Below, piece by piece: positions 49,330 through 58,631 of a stretch of DNA of 64,000 nt. The DNA is from Microterricola viridarii. Lineage in GTDB: Bacteria > Actinomycetota > Actinomycetes > Actinomycetales > Microbacteriaceae. Positions within the stretch are counted from its first letter, which is position 1. The number at the start of each line of letters is the position of its first letter. The position numbers and the translations under genes were made by a program. The notes beneath the pieces were generated by a model. The model saw only the letters and a list, made by a program, of their open reading frames with translations. It made no database searches and was not told where the DNA came from. The DNA lies in contig NZ_LT629742.1 in assembly GCF_900104895.1 (NCBI RefSeq), positions 2,232,001 through 2,296,000 of the forward strand, given 5' to 3'.

Positions 49330-50259
49330 CTACGGGGCGAGCGGCGGCTCGCCGTCGTTGTGCCGCTTGAAGGCGAGGAACTTCTCCAGCTCCGCCGCGA
49401 TCTCGTCGGCGCTCGGCAGCTCGCCGTCCTCGTCGGTCAGCGGCGACCGCAGGGTGGTTCCGGCCATGTAGCTGTCGTGGCGCTCCTCGAGGGCGCCGAC
49501 CAGCTTCGCCAGCTCGCCGTTCTCCGCCACCTGCGCGTCAATCTTGCCCAGGAACTCCCGGTTGGCCTCGCGGAGCCGGTCGGTCGGGAAGATCAGCCCG
49601 GTGGCCGCGCTGACGCTCTCCAGCGCCGAGATGGCGGCGGCCGGGTACTCGGTGTCGGCCAGGTAGTGCGGGATCAGCAGGATGAAGCCGACCGTTGGCC
49701 TGCCCTGCTCGGCGAGCCGGTACTCCACCAGGTGCAGTGCGTTGGCGGGCACCTGCGTGTGCGGGCGCCAGACGGACATCGCCGAGGTGAGCTCCTCGCG
49801 GTTGCCGCTGACGGTGACGCCGATCGGGCGCGTGTGCGGGACGGGCATCGGGATGGAGTGCACCCAGGTCGTGCTGGCCACCCCGAAACGGTCGACCAGG
49901 TCGAGCAGCGCCTGGCTGAACTGCTCCCAGCGGAAGTCGGGCTCGAACCCGGCCAGCATGAGGAAGGGCTGCCCGAGCTCGTCGCGGGCCAGGTGCACCC
50001 GGAGGGCCGGCGGCTGGTAGTCGGTGAGGTGGTCCTCGTCGAAGTAGATGATGGGGCGCCGCGAGCGGTAGTCGAGCAACAGGTCGGCGTCGAACTCGGC
50101 GACGACCACGTGGTTCATGGTGCCGAGCAGGTACTCGGTGAACTGGCCGACCGCGCCGCCGGCATCGGCGAAACCGGTCAGGCCCGCAACGAGGTGCAGG
50201 CCCTCTGGCACACTGGCGGCATCCGGGGTCAATCGATACAGTTCACTCGCGTCGCGCAT
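49330..50259 (-). CDS. PAC2-family protein
   Basis: A 309-residue member of the proteasome-assembly-chaperone-2 fold family common in Actinobacteria. Landmarks: LVAGLTGFADAGGAVGQFTEYLL near the start (about residues 23-45), YFDEDHLTDYQPPAL, PTVGFILLIPHYLADTEYPAAA and the terminal EIAAELEKFLAFKR. Molecular role unknown; its link to the proteasome is only by fold. ATG start. Divergent from pepA. Confidence 0.88.
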   Translation of the reverse strand: MRDASELYRLTPDAASVPEGLHLVAGLTGFADAGGAVGQFTEYLLGTMNHVVVAEFDADLLLDYRSRRPIIYFDEDHLTDYQPPALRVHLARDELGQPFLMLAGFEPDFRWEQFSQALLDLVDRFGVASTTWVHSIPMPVPHTRPIGVTVSGNREELTSAMSVWRPHTQVPANALHLVEYRLAEQGRPTVGFILLIPHYLADTEYPAAAISALESVSAATGLIFPTDRLREANREFLGKIDAQVAENGELAKLVGALEERHDSYMAGTTLRSPLTDEDGELPSADEIAAELEKFLAFKRHNDGEPPLAP

Positions 50260-50352
50260 AGCAACATGCTATGCGTGCGGGGCGGCGCCGGAACCGCAGA
50301 ACGGCCATGCCGTGAGCGAACACCCTATTCCCGCACGCCTAGCATTGGGGGT

Positions 50353-51861
50353 ATGACTTTCTCCCCTGCCCTCGTCAGCACCGAATCAGCCCTCAGCTCC
50401 GACGCGGACGTGCTCCTGCTCGCGGCCGTCTCCGTCGACGGCGCCCCGGTGCTGCGCGCGTCGGACGAGTTCGCCGAGCTCGGCGGAGCGCTCGCCGCCC
50501 TCGGCTTCACCGGCGCTGCCGAGCAGCTGGTGCGCATCCCCGCCACCGTCGGCGCGGCCGGCAGCATCGCCGTCGTCGGCCTCGGCAAGACCGTCTCCGC
50601 CGACAGCCTCCGCGGCGCGACCGCTGCGGCCGTGCGCACGCTGACCGGCGTCGACACCGTCGCCATCGCCATCCCCACCGCGGATGCCGCACAGGCCGCG
50701 GCCGTGCTGGAGGGCGCCGGCATCGGCAGCTACTCCTTCACCGAGTTCCGCAGCAGCACGCTGGAGCGCACCAAGACCCCGGCCGCCCAGATCACCGTGC
50801 ACCTGGACGCGGAGGCAGCCGAGCTCGACGTCGAGTCCCTGCTCGGCCGCGCCGACGTGCTCAGCGAGGCGTTCGCCCTGGTCAAGGACCTCGTCAACAC
50901 TCCCCCGTCCGAGCTGTTCCCGGCCAGCTTCGCCGAGCGGGCAGAGGCCGCCGCAGAGGGCCTGCCGGTCGAGCTGGAGATCTGGGACGAGGCCGAACTG
51001 GCCGCCGACGGCTTCGGCGGCATCCTCGGCGTCGGCCAGGGCTCCTCCCGCCCGCCGCGCCTCGTCAAGGTCAGCTACTCCCCCGAGCCGGCCGACGGCG
51101 GCAGCTTCAAGCACCTGGCCCTGGTCGGCAAGGGCATCACCTTCGACACCGGCGGCATCTCGCTGAAGCCCGGCGCCTCCATGGTCGGCATGAAGTACGA
51201 CATGACCGGCGCGGCCACCGTGCTCGCCATCGCGCTCGCCGCGGCCAAGCTGGCGCTGCCCGTGCGGGTGACGGCCTGGCTCTGCCTGGCCGAGAACATG
51301 CCGTCTGGCACGGCGACGCGCCCGAACGACGTGCTGCGCATCCGCGGCGGCCAGACCGTCGAGGTGCTGAACACGGATGCCGAGGGGCGCCTCGTCATGG
51401 CCGACGGCCTCGCCGCGGCATCCGAGGAACAGCCGGACGCCATCGTCGACGTCGCCACGTTGACCGGCGCGCAGATCGTGGCCCTCGGCAGCCGCTACTC
51501 GGCCGTGATGGGCGATGACGCCCTGCTGGCCCGGGTGCTCCAGGCCGCCAGCGCCGCCGACGAGAAGATCTGGCCGATGCCGCTGCCGGAGGAGCTCCGC
51601 GCCACCATCGACTCGGATGTCGCCGACATCGCCAACGCGAAGATCGGCAACCCGGCCGGCGGCATGCTGCTCGCCGGCGTGTTCCTGCAGGAGTTCGTCG
51701 GGATGCAGGCCGACGGGGAGACGAGGATCCCCTGGGCGCACCTGGACATCGCCGGCTCCTCGCACAATGAGGGTGCGGCGTACGGCGCGACCGGCGCGGG
51801 CCCGACCGGGGTGACCCTGCGCACTCTGCTCAATCTGGCCGAGGACTATGCCCGCCCGTAG
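50353..51861 (+). CDS. pepA: leucyl aminopeptidase (M17)
   Basis: A 502-residue dizinc aminopeptidase. Metal/active site motifs: GKGITFDTGGISLKP, MKYDMTGAA, and the M17 signature NTDAEGRLVMADGL. The N-terminal ~180 residues form the less conserved macro-like domain. ATG start; the frame is open upstream but similarity starts here. Followed by lpd after ~100 bases. Confidence 0.95.
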   Translation: MTFSPALVSTESALSSDADVLLLAAVSVDGAPVLRASDEFAELGGALAALGFTGAAEQLVRIPATVGAAGSIAVVGLGKTVSADSLRGATAAAVRTLTGVDTVAIAIPTADAAQAAAVLEGAGIGSYSFTEFRSSTLERTKTPAAQITVHLDAEAAELDVESLLGRADVLSEAFALVKDLVNTPPSELFPASFAERAEAAAEGLPVELEIWDEAELAADGFGGILGVGQGSSRPPRLVKVSYSPEPADGGSFKHLALVGKGITFDTGGISLKPGASMVGMKYDMTGAATVLAIALAAAKLALPVRVTAWLCLAENMPSGTATRPNDVLRIRGGQTVEVLNTDAEGRLVMADGLAAASEEQPDAIVDVATLTGAQIVALGSRYSAVMGDDALLARVLQAASAADEKIWPMPLPEELRATIDSDVADIANAKIGNPAGGMLLAGVFLQEFVGMQADGETRIPWAHLDIAGSSHNEGAAYGATGAGPTGVTLRTLLNLAEDYARP

Positions 51862-51965
51862 TAGGCTCGTATGGGCAAGAAATGCTTGCCAAACACGCCT
51901 GCTCGCTGGCCACAAACCCGCGGAGCAGAACAGGCCGATCGACCTGATGCAAAGGGAGTAACTGA

Positions 51966-53339
51966 GTGTCCGAGCAGAATTTTGACATTGTCGTTCTCGG
52001 TGGAGGAAGCGGTGGCTATGCGGCCGCGCTCCGGGCTGTACAGCTCGGCTTCACCGTGGCCCTGATTGAGAAGGACAAGCTCGGCGGCACCTGCCTGCAC
52101 CGCGGCTGCGTCCCGACCAAGGCCTTGCTGCACACCGCGGAGGTGGCCGACGTCGCCCGCGACGCAGCCAAGTACGGCGTCAACGCCACCCTCAACAGCA
52201 TCGACATGACCACCGTCAACGCGCACCGCGACGGCATCGTGACGAGCAAGTGGAAGGGCCTGCAGGGTCTGATCAAGGCCCGCGGCATCACCGTCATCGA
52301 GGGCGAGGGACGTCTCGTCTCCCCCACCAGCGTGCAGGTCGGCGCCGACACCATCGTCGGCAAGAACGTCATCCTGGCGACCGGCTCGTACTCGCGCTCA
52401 CTGCCGGGGCTCGAGCTCGGCGGCCGCGTCATCACGAGCGAGCAGGCCCTCACGCTCGACTACATCCCGAAGAAGGTCGCCGTGCTCGGCGGCGGCGTCA
52501 TCGGCGTCGAGTTCGCCAGCGTCTGGAAGTCCTTCGGCGCCGACGTCACCATCATCGAGGCCCTCCCGCACCTGGTGCCCAACGAGGAAGAGTCGATCTC
52601 CAAGCAGCTCGAGCGCGCCTTCCGCAAGCGCGGCATCGAGTACTCGCTCGGCGTGCGCTTCCAGAGCGTCAGCCAGAACGAGTCGGGCGTCGTCGTCACC
52701 CTCGAGGACGGCAAGACCATCGAGGCCGAGCTGCTGCTCGTCGCCGTCGGCCGTGGCCCGGCAACCGCGGGCCTCGGCTTCGAAGAGGTCGGCATCACCA
52801 TGGACCGCGGCTTCGTCATCGCCAACGAGCGCCTCGCCACGAACGTGCCCGGCGTCTACGCCATCGGCGACATCGTCCCCGGCCTGCAGCTCGCGCACCG
52901 CAGCTTCCAGCAGGGCATCTTCGTCGCCGAGGAGATCGCGGGCCTGAACCCGATCATCGTCGAGGACATCAACATCCCGAAAATCACCTACTGCGACCCC
53001 GAGGTCGCATCGGTGGGCTACAGCGAGGCCAAGGCCGCCGAGAAGTTCGGCGCCGACCAGATCTCCAGCTACGACTACAACCTGGGCGGCAACGCCAAGA
53101 GCTCGATCCTCGGCACCGCCGGCTCCGTCAAGGTCGTCCGGGTGAACGACGGCCCCGTCGTCGGTGTGCACATGATCGGTGCCCGCGTCGGCGAGCTCAT
53201 CGGTGAGGCACAGCTCGCTGTCAACTGGGAGGCATACCCCGAGGACATCGCGCCGCTGATCCACGCGCACCCCACCCAGAACGAGGCCATGGGCGAGGCA
53301 TTCCTCTACCTGGCCGGCAAGCCGCTGCACGCGCTGTAA
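51966..53339 (+). CDS. lpd: dihydrolipoyl dehydrogenase (E3)
   Basis: A 457-residue FAD-dependent disulphide reductase. N-terminal FAD motif VLGGGSGGYAAA, redox-active disulphide GGTCLHRGCVPTKA, NAD motif AVLGGGVIGVEFASVW, second FAD motif YAIGDIVPG, and the active His-Glu pair in HAHPTQNEAMGEAF. Regenerates lipoamide of 2-oxoacid dehydrogenases together with SucB next door. GTG start. Confidence 0.96.
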   Translation: MSEQNFDIVVLGGGSGGYAAALRAVQLGFTVALIEKDKLGGTCLHRGCVPTKALLHTAEVADVARDAAKYGVNATLNSIDMTTVNAHRDGIVTSKWKGLQGLIKARGITVIEGEGRLVSPTSVQVGADTIVGKNVILATGSYSRSLPGLELGGRVITSEQALTLDYIPKKVAVLGGGVIGVEFASVWKSFGADVTIIEALPHLVPNEEESISKQLERAFRKRGIEYSLGVRFQSVSQNESGVVVTLEDGKTIEAELLLVAVGRGPATAGLGFEEVGITMDRGFVIANERLATNVPGVYAIGDIVPGLQLAHRSFQQGIFVAEEIAGLNPIIVEDINIPKITYCDPEVASVGYSEAKAAEKFGADQISSYDYNLGGNAKSSILGTAGSVKVVRVNDGPVVGVHMIGARVGELIGEAQLAVNWEAYPEDIAPLIHAHPTQNEAMGEAFLYLAGKPLHAL

Positions 53340-53400
53340 GCGCCGCGCGCCCCGACTGCAATAAGCTCAGAATGAATAACGCTTTGAAGGAGACAATCGC

Positions 53401-54819
53401 ATGAGCGAATCCGTCAGCCTCCCGGCACTCGGTGAGAGTGTCACAGAGGGTACGGTCACCCGTTGGTTGAAGAACGTGGGCGACCGCGTCGAGGTCGACG
53501 AGCCGCTGCTCGAAGTCTCGACCGACAAGGTCGACACTGAGATCCCGTCGCCGATCGCCGGCGTGATCGAGGCAATCCTGGTGCAGGAAGACGAGACCGT
53601 CGAGGTCGGCACCGCGCTGGTCACCATCGGTGACGGCTCCGGCGCCGATGCGGCCCCCGCCGAGGCCCCCGCCCCGGCCGCCGCACCCGAGCCCGTCGCT
53701 GCTCCGGCCGAGGCCCCGGCCCCGGTTGCCGCCCCGGCCCCCGCTGCCGCTCCGGCCCCCGCGGCCCCTGCTGCTCCGGCAGCTCCCGCCGCACCGGCCT
53801 ACGCTCCGGCCCCGCCCGCAGCACCGGTCTACGCCCCGGCCCCGCCGGCTGCCGCCCCGGCACCCGCTGCCGCCCCCGCGGCAGCACCCGCCGCCGCCGC
53901 CCCGGCAGCGCCGAGCGGATCGCACGCCTCCACCAGCGGCTACGTCACCCCGATCGTGCGCAAGCTCGCCAACGAGCAGGGCGTCGACCTCAACACCCTC
54001 ACCGGAACCGGTGTCGGCGGTCGCATCCGCAAGCAGGACGTGCTCTCCGCACAGGCTCCCGCTGCCGGCGCCGTCGCCGCGGCCCCCGTCGTCGAGGTCT
54101 CGCCGCTGCGCGGCACCGTTCAGCCGATGTCGCGCCTGCGCAAGGTCGTCGCCGAGCGCGCCGTCATCTCGATGAACTCCACCGCACAGCTGACCACGCT
54201 GGTCGAGGTCGACGTCACCCGCGTCGCCATGCTGCGCGACAAGGTCAAGGCCGAGTTCCTCGCCAAGACCGGCAACAAGCTCTCCTTCATGCCGTTCTTC
54301 GCACTGGCCGCCGCCGAGGCGCTCAAGGCGTACCCGGTGATCAACGCCACCGTCGACGGCGACTCGATCGTCTACCCGGACCACGAGAACCTGAGCATCG
54401 CCGTGGACACCGAGCGCGGTCTGCTCACCCCCGTGGTGCGCGACGCGAGCTCGCTGAACATTGCAGAGCTGGCAGCCCAGATCGCCGATCTGGCCGGCCG
54501 CACCCGCGAGAACAAGCTCAAGCCCGACGAGCTCGCCGGCGGCACCTTCACGCTGACCAACACCGGTTCGCGTGGCGCGCTGTTCGACACCCCGCTGGTG
54601 TTCCTGCCCCAGGTCGCCATCCTCGGCACCGGTGTCGTCGTCAAGAAGCCCGTCGTCGTCAGCGACAACGGCATTGACTCGATCTCGATCCGCTCGATGG
54701 TCTACCTCGCCCTCTCCTACGACCACCGCATCGTCGATGGCGCAGACGCGGCCCGCTTCCTCACCACGGTGAAGGCGCGCCTCGAGGGTGCGGCGTTCGA
54801 ATCGCAGCTCGGCTACTAG
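53401..54819 (+). CDS. sucB: dihydrolipoamide acyltransferase (E2)
   Basis: A 472-residue E2 component of a 2-oxoacid dehydrogenase. One N-terminal lipoyl domain with lipoyl-Lys43 in STDKVDTE, then a ~90-residue Ala/Pro-rich linker (about 80-175), a peripheral-subunit-binding domain (TPIVRKLANEQGVDL), and the acyltransferase domain ending with the catalytic SYDHRIVDGADA. Actinobacterial E2 proteins often have two lipoyl domains; only one is here. Either pyruvate or 2-oxoglutarate specific; sequence alone does not tell. ATG start with GAAGGAG upstream. Confidence 0.93.
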   Translation: MSESVSLPALGESVTEGTVTRWLKNVGDRVEVDEPLLEVSTDKVDTEIPSPIAGVIEAILVQEDETVEVGTALVTIGDGSGADAAPAEAPAPAAAPEPVAAPAEAPAPVAAPAPAAAPAPAAPAAPAAPAAPAYAPAPPAAPVYAPAPPAAAPAPAAAPAAAPAAAAPAAPSGSHASTSGYVTPIVRKLANEQGVDLNTLTGTGVGGRIRKQDVLSAQAPAAGAVAAAPVVEVSPLRGTVQPMSRLRKVVAERAVISMNSTAQLTTLVEVDVTRVAMLRDKVKAEFLAKTGNKLSFMPFFALAAAEALKAYPVINATVDGDSIVYPDHENLSIAVDTERGLLTPVVRDASSLNIAELAAQIADLAGRTRENKLKPDELAGGTFTLTNTGSRGALFDTPLVFLPQVAILGTGVVVKKPVVVSDNGIDSISIRSMVYLALSYDHRIVDGADAARFLTTVKARLEGAAFESQLGY

Positions 54820-56303
54820 TAGTCGAACAGCTCTCGTAGCAGCCAACCGGCCTCGCCCCTGATCATCAGGAGCGAGGCCGGTTTCGCGTTGTCCCCCGAC
54901 TCTCCCCGGCTGCGTGTCGTCAGTGCGAGCAGGGCCGCGCCGCCGTTCTGCTCGACCAGGCTGAGCGAGGCGGGGTCCACGGCGTCGGGCAGCAGCACGG
55001 CCCCGTCGAGCTGTGCGCGGCGGATGAGCGCGGCATCCGCCCCGGCCAGCGGCCCGCCGGGATCCAGCACCCCGTCCAGGCAGAGCAGCGACGACTCCCG
55101 GAAGCAGCCCTCCCGTCGGGCGAGCAGCCGGGCGGCGGCCGCCACCGGCTCGACCTCGACCCCTGCCTCCACCTCGACCTGTGCCGCCGCGCCGGGCGGA
55201 GGAGGATCCGTGGCCGGCGCGGCAGGCGCGGGTGCGACCGCCGCGCTCCCGTCTCCCCCGGGTGGCAGCAGCGTGATGGCCAGCACGAACAGCGCGCCGG
55301 CCAGGGCCGCCGCGACGACGACGGGCCGCCGGTGGGCGTGCAGGCGGTCCCGCAGGGCACCGGCCAGCCTGTCCTGCCCGCCCAACCACGCCAGACCGTC
55401 CGGCAGCGCCCAGCCCCGCCAGCGCGCGGGCGGCGGCCGGTTCGGCTCGTCAGCACCCTCCGCGGCCGGCTCCAGGGGCTGCCCGGCCAGGCGCAGCGGC
55501 ATGCCCGCGGGGTCGCGCGGATCGGCGGCCGAGCGACCGAGACGCACGGAGAGGGGCCTGGCGAGGCCGAACAGCCGGCGCTCGAGCTCGGCCGCGCACG
55601 GCAGGAACGGGTGGGCGGCGACGCGCTCGTCCAGCCAGTCCAGCAGTTCCTGCACCTCGTGCGGGGCGGCGCTGCCCGCATCGACGGCCCCGCAGACCAG
55701 TCGGGCGACGGCCGCCAGACCCGCATACTCGGCGCGCAGCACCCGGGTGCGCTCGGCGCCCGCCGCCAGTGGGCGGGCTTCCGCCCAGCCGGCCAGGTGC
55801 GCCCACCCCGCCGCGTCGAGACGGACGGCCCCGGCATCCACCGCCCCGTGGCTCCAGCCGTGCCGGTGCAAACGGTCCAGGGCGACGGCCAGCGGCGCCA
55901 GGATGGTGACCGCCTCCCCCGCGCGGATCTGCCCCCGGTCGGCGAGGAACTCGGCCAGGCTGGGGCCGTCATCGCGCTCCAGCACGAGGCAGATCCGCCC
56001 GTCCGGCAGCGTGAGCACATCGTGCAGGGTGGCCGCTATGCCCGGCGGCAGCCCGCAGAGCACCGCGATCTCCCGGTCCACCCGCTCGGCGTCCGCGCCC
56101 GCGTGGAAGACGCGCAGGGCGAGGGGGCCGGCGTCGGCATGGGCGAGGTAGACGGCGGCGCTCCGCCCGACCGCCAGCCGCCGGATCACCCGGTAGCCGG
56201 CGAGGTGCGCTGGCGCCGCGGCGTCCGCGCCCCCGCCCCCGCCGAATGCGGCGGGGGCGTCCGCGTCCGCCCGTCGTCCGTCGCTTCGCCGCGTCCATCT
56301 CAC
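54816..56303 (-). CDS. membrane-anchored protein-kinase-like protein (pseudokinase)
   Basis: A 495-residue protein: N-terminal kinase-like fold (about residues 35-270), a basic/Pro-rich linker, one transmembrane helix (about 345-365) and an extracytoplasmic domain with two cysteines. Kinase landmarks are degraded: the VAxK Lys position reads LALRVF, the HRD loop reads HGWSHGAVDAGAV, and DFG reads AGWAHLAG. The phosphotransfer residues are therefore missing. ATG/GTG choice: GTG 56303 with AGGATG upstream; longer in-frame starts exist. The end overlaps the convergent sucB by four bases. Likely a scaffold or sensor. Confidence 0.8.
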   Translation of the reverse strand: MRWTRRSDGRRADADAPAAFGGGGGADAAAPAHLAGYRVIRRLAVGRSAAVYLAHADAGPLALRVFHAGADAERVDREIAVLCGLPPGIAATLHDVLTLPDGRICLVLERDDGPSLAEFLADRGQIRAGEAVTILAPLAVALDRLHRHGWSHGAVDAGAVRLDAAGWAHLAGWAEARPLAAGAERTRVLRAEYAGLAAVARLVCGAVDAGSAAPHEVQELLDWLDERVAAHPFLPCAAELERRLFGLARPLSVRLGRSAADPRDPAGMPLRLAGQPLEPAAEGADEPNRPPPARWRGWALPDGLAWLGGQDRLAGALRDRLHAHRRPVVVAAALAGALFVLAITLLPPGGDGSAAVAPAPAAPATDPPPPGAAAQVEVEAGVEVEPVAAAARLLARREGCFRESSLLCLDGVLDPGGPLAGADAALIRRAQLDGAVLLPDAVDPASLSLVEQNGGAALLALTTRSRGESGDNAKPASLLMIRGEAGWLLRELFDY

Positions 56304-56447
56304 GGGCCCATCCTGCGCCGAGAACCGGGCCGCGCCGGGGACCGGCCAGGGCCTGTGCAGAACTTCCGCGACCCGCCCCGCTGTGCACAACAGCCCACCC
56401 GACCGACGCGGTCACGGGGGCGCCGCCGACTCGGTATTCTAGAGAGC

Positions 56448-57155
56448 ATGGCACGTAGCTCGGAGAAGTCTTCCACCCCCAAGCAACCCGGTCGCTTCAA
56501 GCAAATGTGGCAGGTCTTCCAAATGACCCGCCGCTACGACTCGAGCGCGCAGTGGCTCATGCTGCTCGGCTTCCTCGCCCCGATCATCGTCGGCGTGGTG
56601 CTCGGCATCGTGCTCGGCAACGGCAACGGTTTCACGATCGCCCTCTGGGTGGTCGCCGGCGTGCTCGCCGGCGTGCTGATAGCCCTGATCATCCTCGGCC
56701 GTCTCGCCGAGAAGGCCGCCTACTCGCAGATCGAGGGCCAGCCGGGGGCCGTCGGAGCCGTGTTGCGCAGCTCGCTGCGCCGTGGCTGGATCGGCAGCGA
56801 GATGCCGGTCGCCGTCAACGGCAAGACCCAGGATGCCGTCTACCGCGCCGTCGGCCGCGGCGGCATCGTGCTGATCGCGGAGGGCGCGTCCTCCCGCACC
56901 GCCCGCATGCTCGAGGACGAGAAGCGCAAGATCGGCCGCATCCTGCCGAACGTCCCGGTCGAGTTCGTGACCGTCGGCCGCGGTGAGGGCGAAGTGCCGC
57001 TGCACAAGATCCCGCGCAGCCTCTCCCGCATCAAGAACACGCTGAGCAAGGCCGAGGTGCTCGCCATCAACAACCGCCTGAGCTCGCTCGGCACCCAGCT
57101 GCCGATCCCCAAGGGCATCGACCCGTTCAAGGTGCGCCCGCAGCGCGGTCGCTAG
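56448..57155 (+). CDS. DUF4191 membrane protein
   Basis: A 235-residue protein with two transmembrane helices (about residues 40-62 and 67-88) and a C-terminal cytosolic domain containing AEKAAYSQIEGQPGAVGAVL, GWIGSEMPVAVN and LHKIPRSLSRIKNTLSKAEV. This is the conserved actinobacterial DUF4191 family, usually between sucB and glnA. Here glnA is not next. ATG start; TATTCT seven bases upstream could be a -10 for a leaderless mRNA. Confidence 0.87.
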   Translation: MARSSEKSSTPKQPGRFKQMWQVFQMTRRYDSSAQWLMLLGFLAPIIVGVVLGIVLGNGNGFTIALWVVAGVLAGVLIALIILGRLAEKAAYSQIEGQPGAVGAVLRSSLRRGWIGSEMPVAVNGKTQDAVYRAVGRGGIVLIAEGASSRTARMLEDEKRKIGRILPNVPVEFVTVGRGEGEVPLHKIPRSLSRIKNTLSKAEVLAINNRLSSLGTQLPIPKGIDPFKVRPQRGR

Positions 57156-57165
57156 CCAGCAACGA

Positions 57166-57205
57166 CACGAGACGGATTCCGCAGCGCTGCGGCATCCGTC
57201 TCGTG
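57166..57205. terminator. hairpin after DUF4191
   Basis: A 12-bp perfect stem (57166-57177 with 57194-57205) enclosing a second 6-bp stem (57179-57184 with 57187-57192). Short T content downstream, so termination is plausible but not certain. Confidence 0.55.
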
Positions 57206-57274
57206 CGTTAACGCCGCAACCCGCGCGCTCGGGCCAGAATGGAACCGATCGGCGACGAGCGGACATTCCAGGGT

Positions 57275-57853
57275 ATGAGCACAAGCGACGAAGACGACTG
57301 GGCGCTGGCGTGTGCCGGCGACTCGGCCGCTTTCGGCGCCCTCTTCGACCGGCACCACGCCCGCGTGCTGCGGCACTGCCTGCGCCTCGTTCCGCTGGCG
57401 CACGAGGCGGAGGATGTCGCGGCCATGGTCTTCTTGGAGTGCTGGCGGAAGCGCCGCCAGGTGCGCTTCGTCGATGGCTCGCTGCTGCCCTGGCTGCTGG
57501 TGACGGCGACGAATGTCGCGCGCAACGCGAGCAGGAGTGCCCGTCGCTATCACGCACTGCTGGCGCGGTTGCCGGCGCCGGAGGAGTCGCATCGCCCCGA
57601 CGATGCAGTTGACGAGGACGTCCGCGCTGCGTTTCTCGCTCTGTCGGGCACGGACCGCGAGATTCTGACTCTTCGCGTTCTGGAGGGATTCAGCGAGGCC
57701 GAGGCCGCTCGCGCGTTGGGCATCGCCCTCGGAACGGCCAAGTCGAGGCTGGCCCGCGCGAAAGCTCGACTCGCGGCCGGGCTCGGAGAGGCTGAGGTGC
57801 CCGCCGGCTTCGCGACACCCGCAGCCGCACCGCTGACGGAGGCACAACGATGA
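57275..57853 (+). CDS. ECF-type RNA polymerase sigma factor
   Basis: A 192-residue extracytoplasmic-function sigma factor. Region 2 is FGALFDRHHARVLRHCLRLV through AEDVAAMVFLECWRKR; region 4 is LSGTDREILTLRVLEGFSEAEAARAL with GTAKSRLARAKARL. ATG 57275 chosen as the first Met near region 2; ATG 57239 would add 12 residues. The next gene overlaps by four bases and encodes its probable membrane partner. Confidence 0.88.
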   Translation: MSTSDEDDWALACAGDSAAFGALFDRHHARVLRHCLRLVPLAHEAEDVAAMVFLECWRKRRQVRFVDGSLLPWLLVTATNVARNASRSARRYHALLARLPAPEESHRPDDAVDEDVRAAFLALSGTDREILTLRVLEGFSEAEAARALGIALGTAKSRLARAKARLAAGLGEAEVPAGFATPAAAPLTEAQR

Positions 57854-58596
57854 AAACCAATCCGGCACCCGATCGCACCTCCGCGCTCCGCAGCGCCCTC
57901 CTCGACGAGCACGCCGCCCGGTACCGGCGCTCGAAGGCCCGGCGGCGGCTGGGCGCCGCCGCAACGACTGGTGCGGCGGTCATCGCCATCGCACTGACGG
58001 CCGCGTTCCTCGTGCCAGGGCAGGGCGCGCCGGGCGGCACCCCTCAGGACGCCGCCCCCGTTCCTGACTACAGTGCCGTGACCAGCGGCGGCACCGCTGA
58101 CATCGTTGTCTTCGGATCCCCGGCTGAACTCCTGCCGTATGCCAGCCTCGTCGTCACCGGGCGCGTTGTCGGTATCGATTCCCTCGAGGTCTCCGGAATC
58201 CTCGGGCCCGCCACCGTTCCGGTGCTGCGGCTCGATCGAGTCGAGACGACGCACGGCCAGCGCGAGCCCGGCGATCCGGAATCCGACACCATCGGCATCG
58301 TGTTGGAGTCCCCGGACCCGCACGTCGAGTACCTCCAGTCCGACGGCGCCCTCGAACGGCTCTTCCCGTGGGGAACTCAGGTCGAGGCCTATCTCCAGCC
58401 CGGATTCGACTACGAGGGCTTGGGGGTCCTCGATCCCTGGCGCACCGTGCCAGACCCGCGCGCGACTCGGACGCTCGTCGGCTACTGGCCCGTGCACCCA
58501 CAGGCGCTGACGATCCAGCTGCCCGACACCGACGTCGTCTTCTGGCCGCTGTTCAACGGCATCCCGGTCATCGGCTTCGAGCCACCCCAGGGCTAG
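57850..58596 (+). CDS. single-pass membrane protein, probable partner of the ECF sigma factor
   Basis: A 248-residue protein: a basic ~35-residue cytosolic N-terminus (RRSKARRRLG), one transmembrane helix (about 36-55) and a ~190-residue outer domain with no Cys. It lacks the His-x3-Cys-x2-Cys of zinc anti-sigma proteins, and the cytosolic part is too short for a typical anti-sigma domain. The four-base overlap with the sigma gene makes a linked role likely. The outer domain (SLVVTGRVVGIDSLEV) is not recognised. Confidence 0.7.
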   Translation: MKTNPAPDRTSALRSALLDEHAARYRRSKARRRLGAAATTGAAVIAIALTAAFLVPGQGAPGGTPQDAAPVPDYSAVTSGGTADIVVFGSPAELLPYASLVVTGRVVGIDSLEVSGILGPATVPVLRLDRVETTHGQREPGDPESDTIGIVLESPDPHVEYLQSDGALERLFPWGTQVEAYLQPGFDYEGLGVLDPWRTVPDPRATRTLVGYWPVHPQALTIQLPDTDVVFWPLFNGIPVIGFEPPQG

Positions 58597-58631
58597 GCGG
58601 GGATCACGAGGATCAGCAGCCAGCTCCGGCG

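Noticed and set aside
53640..53930. Low-complexity Ala/Pro repeat as a possible assembly artefact
   Set aside because: Such linkers are normal between the lipoyl and subunit-binding domains of E2 proteins, and the frame stays open through it.
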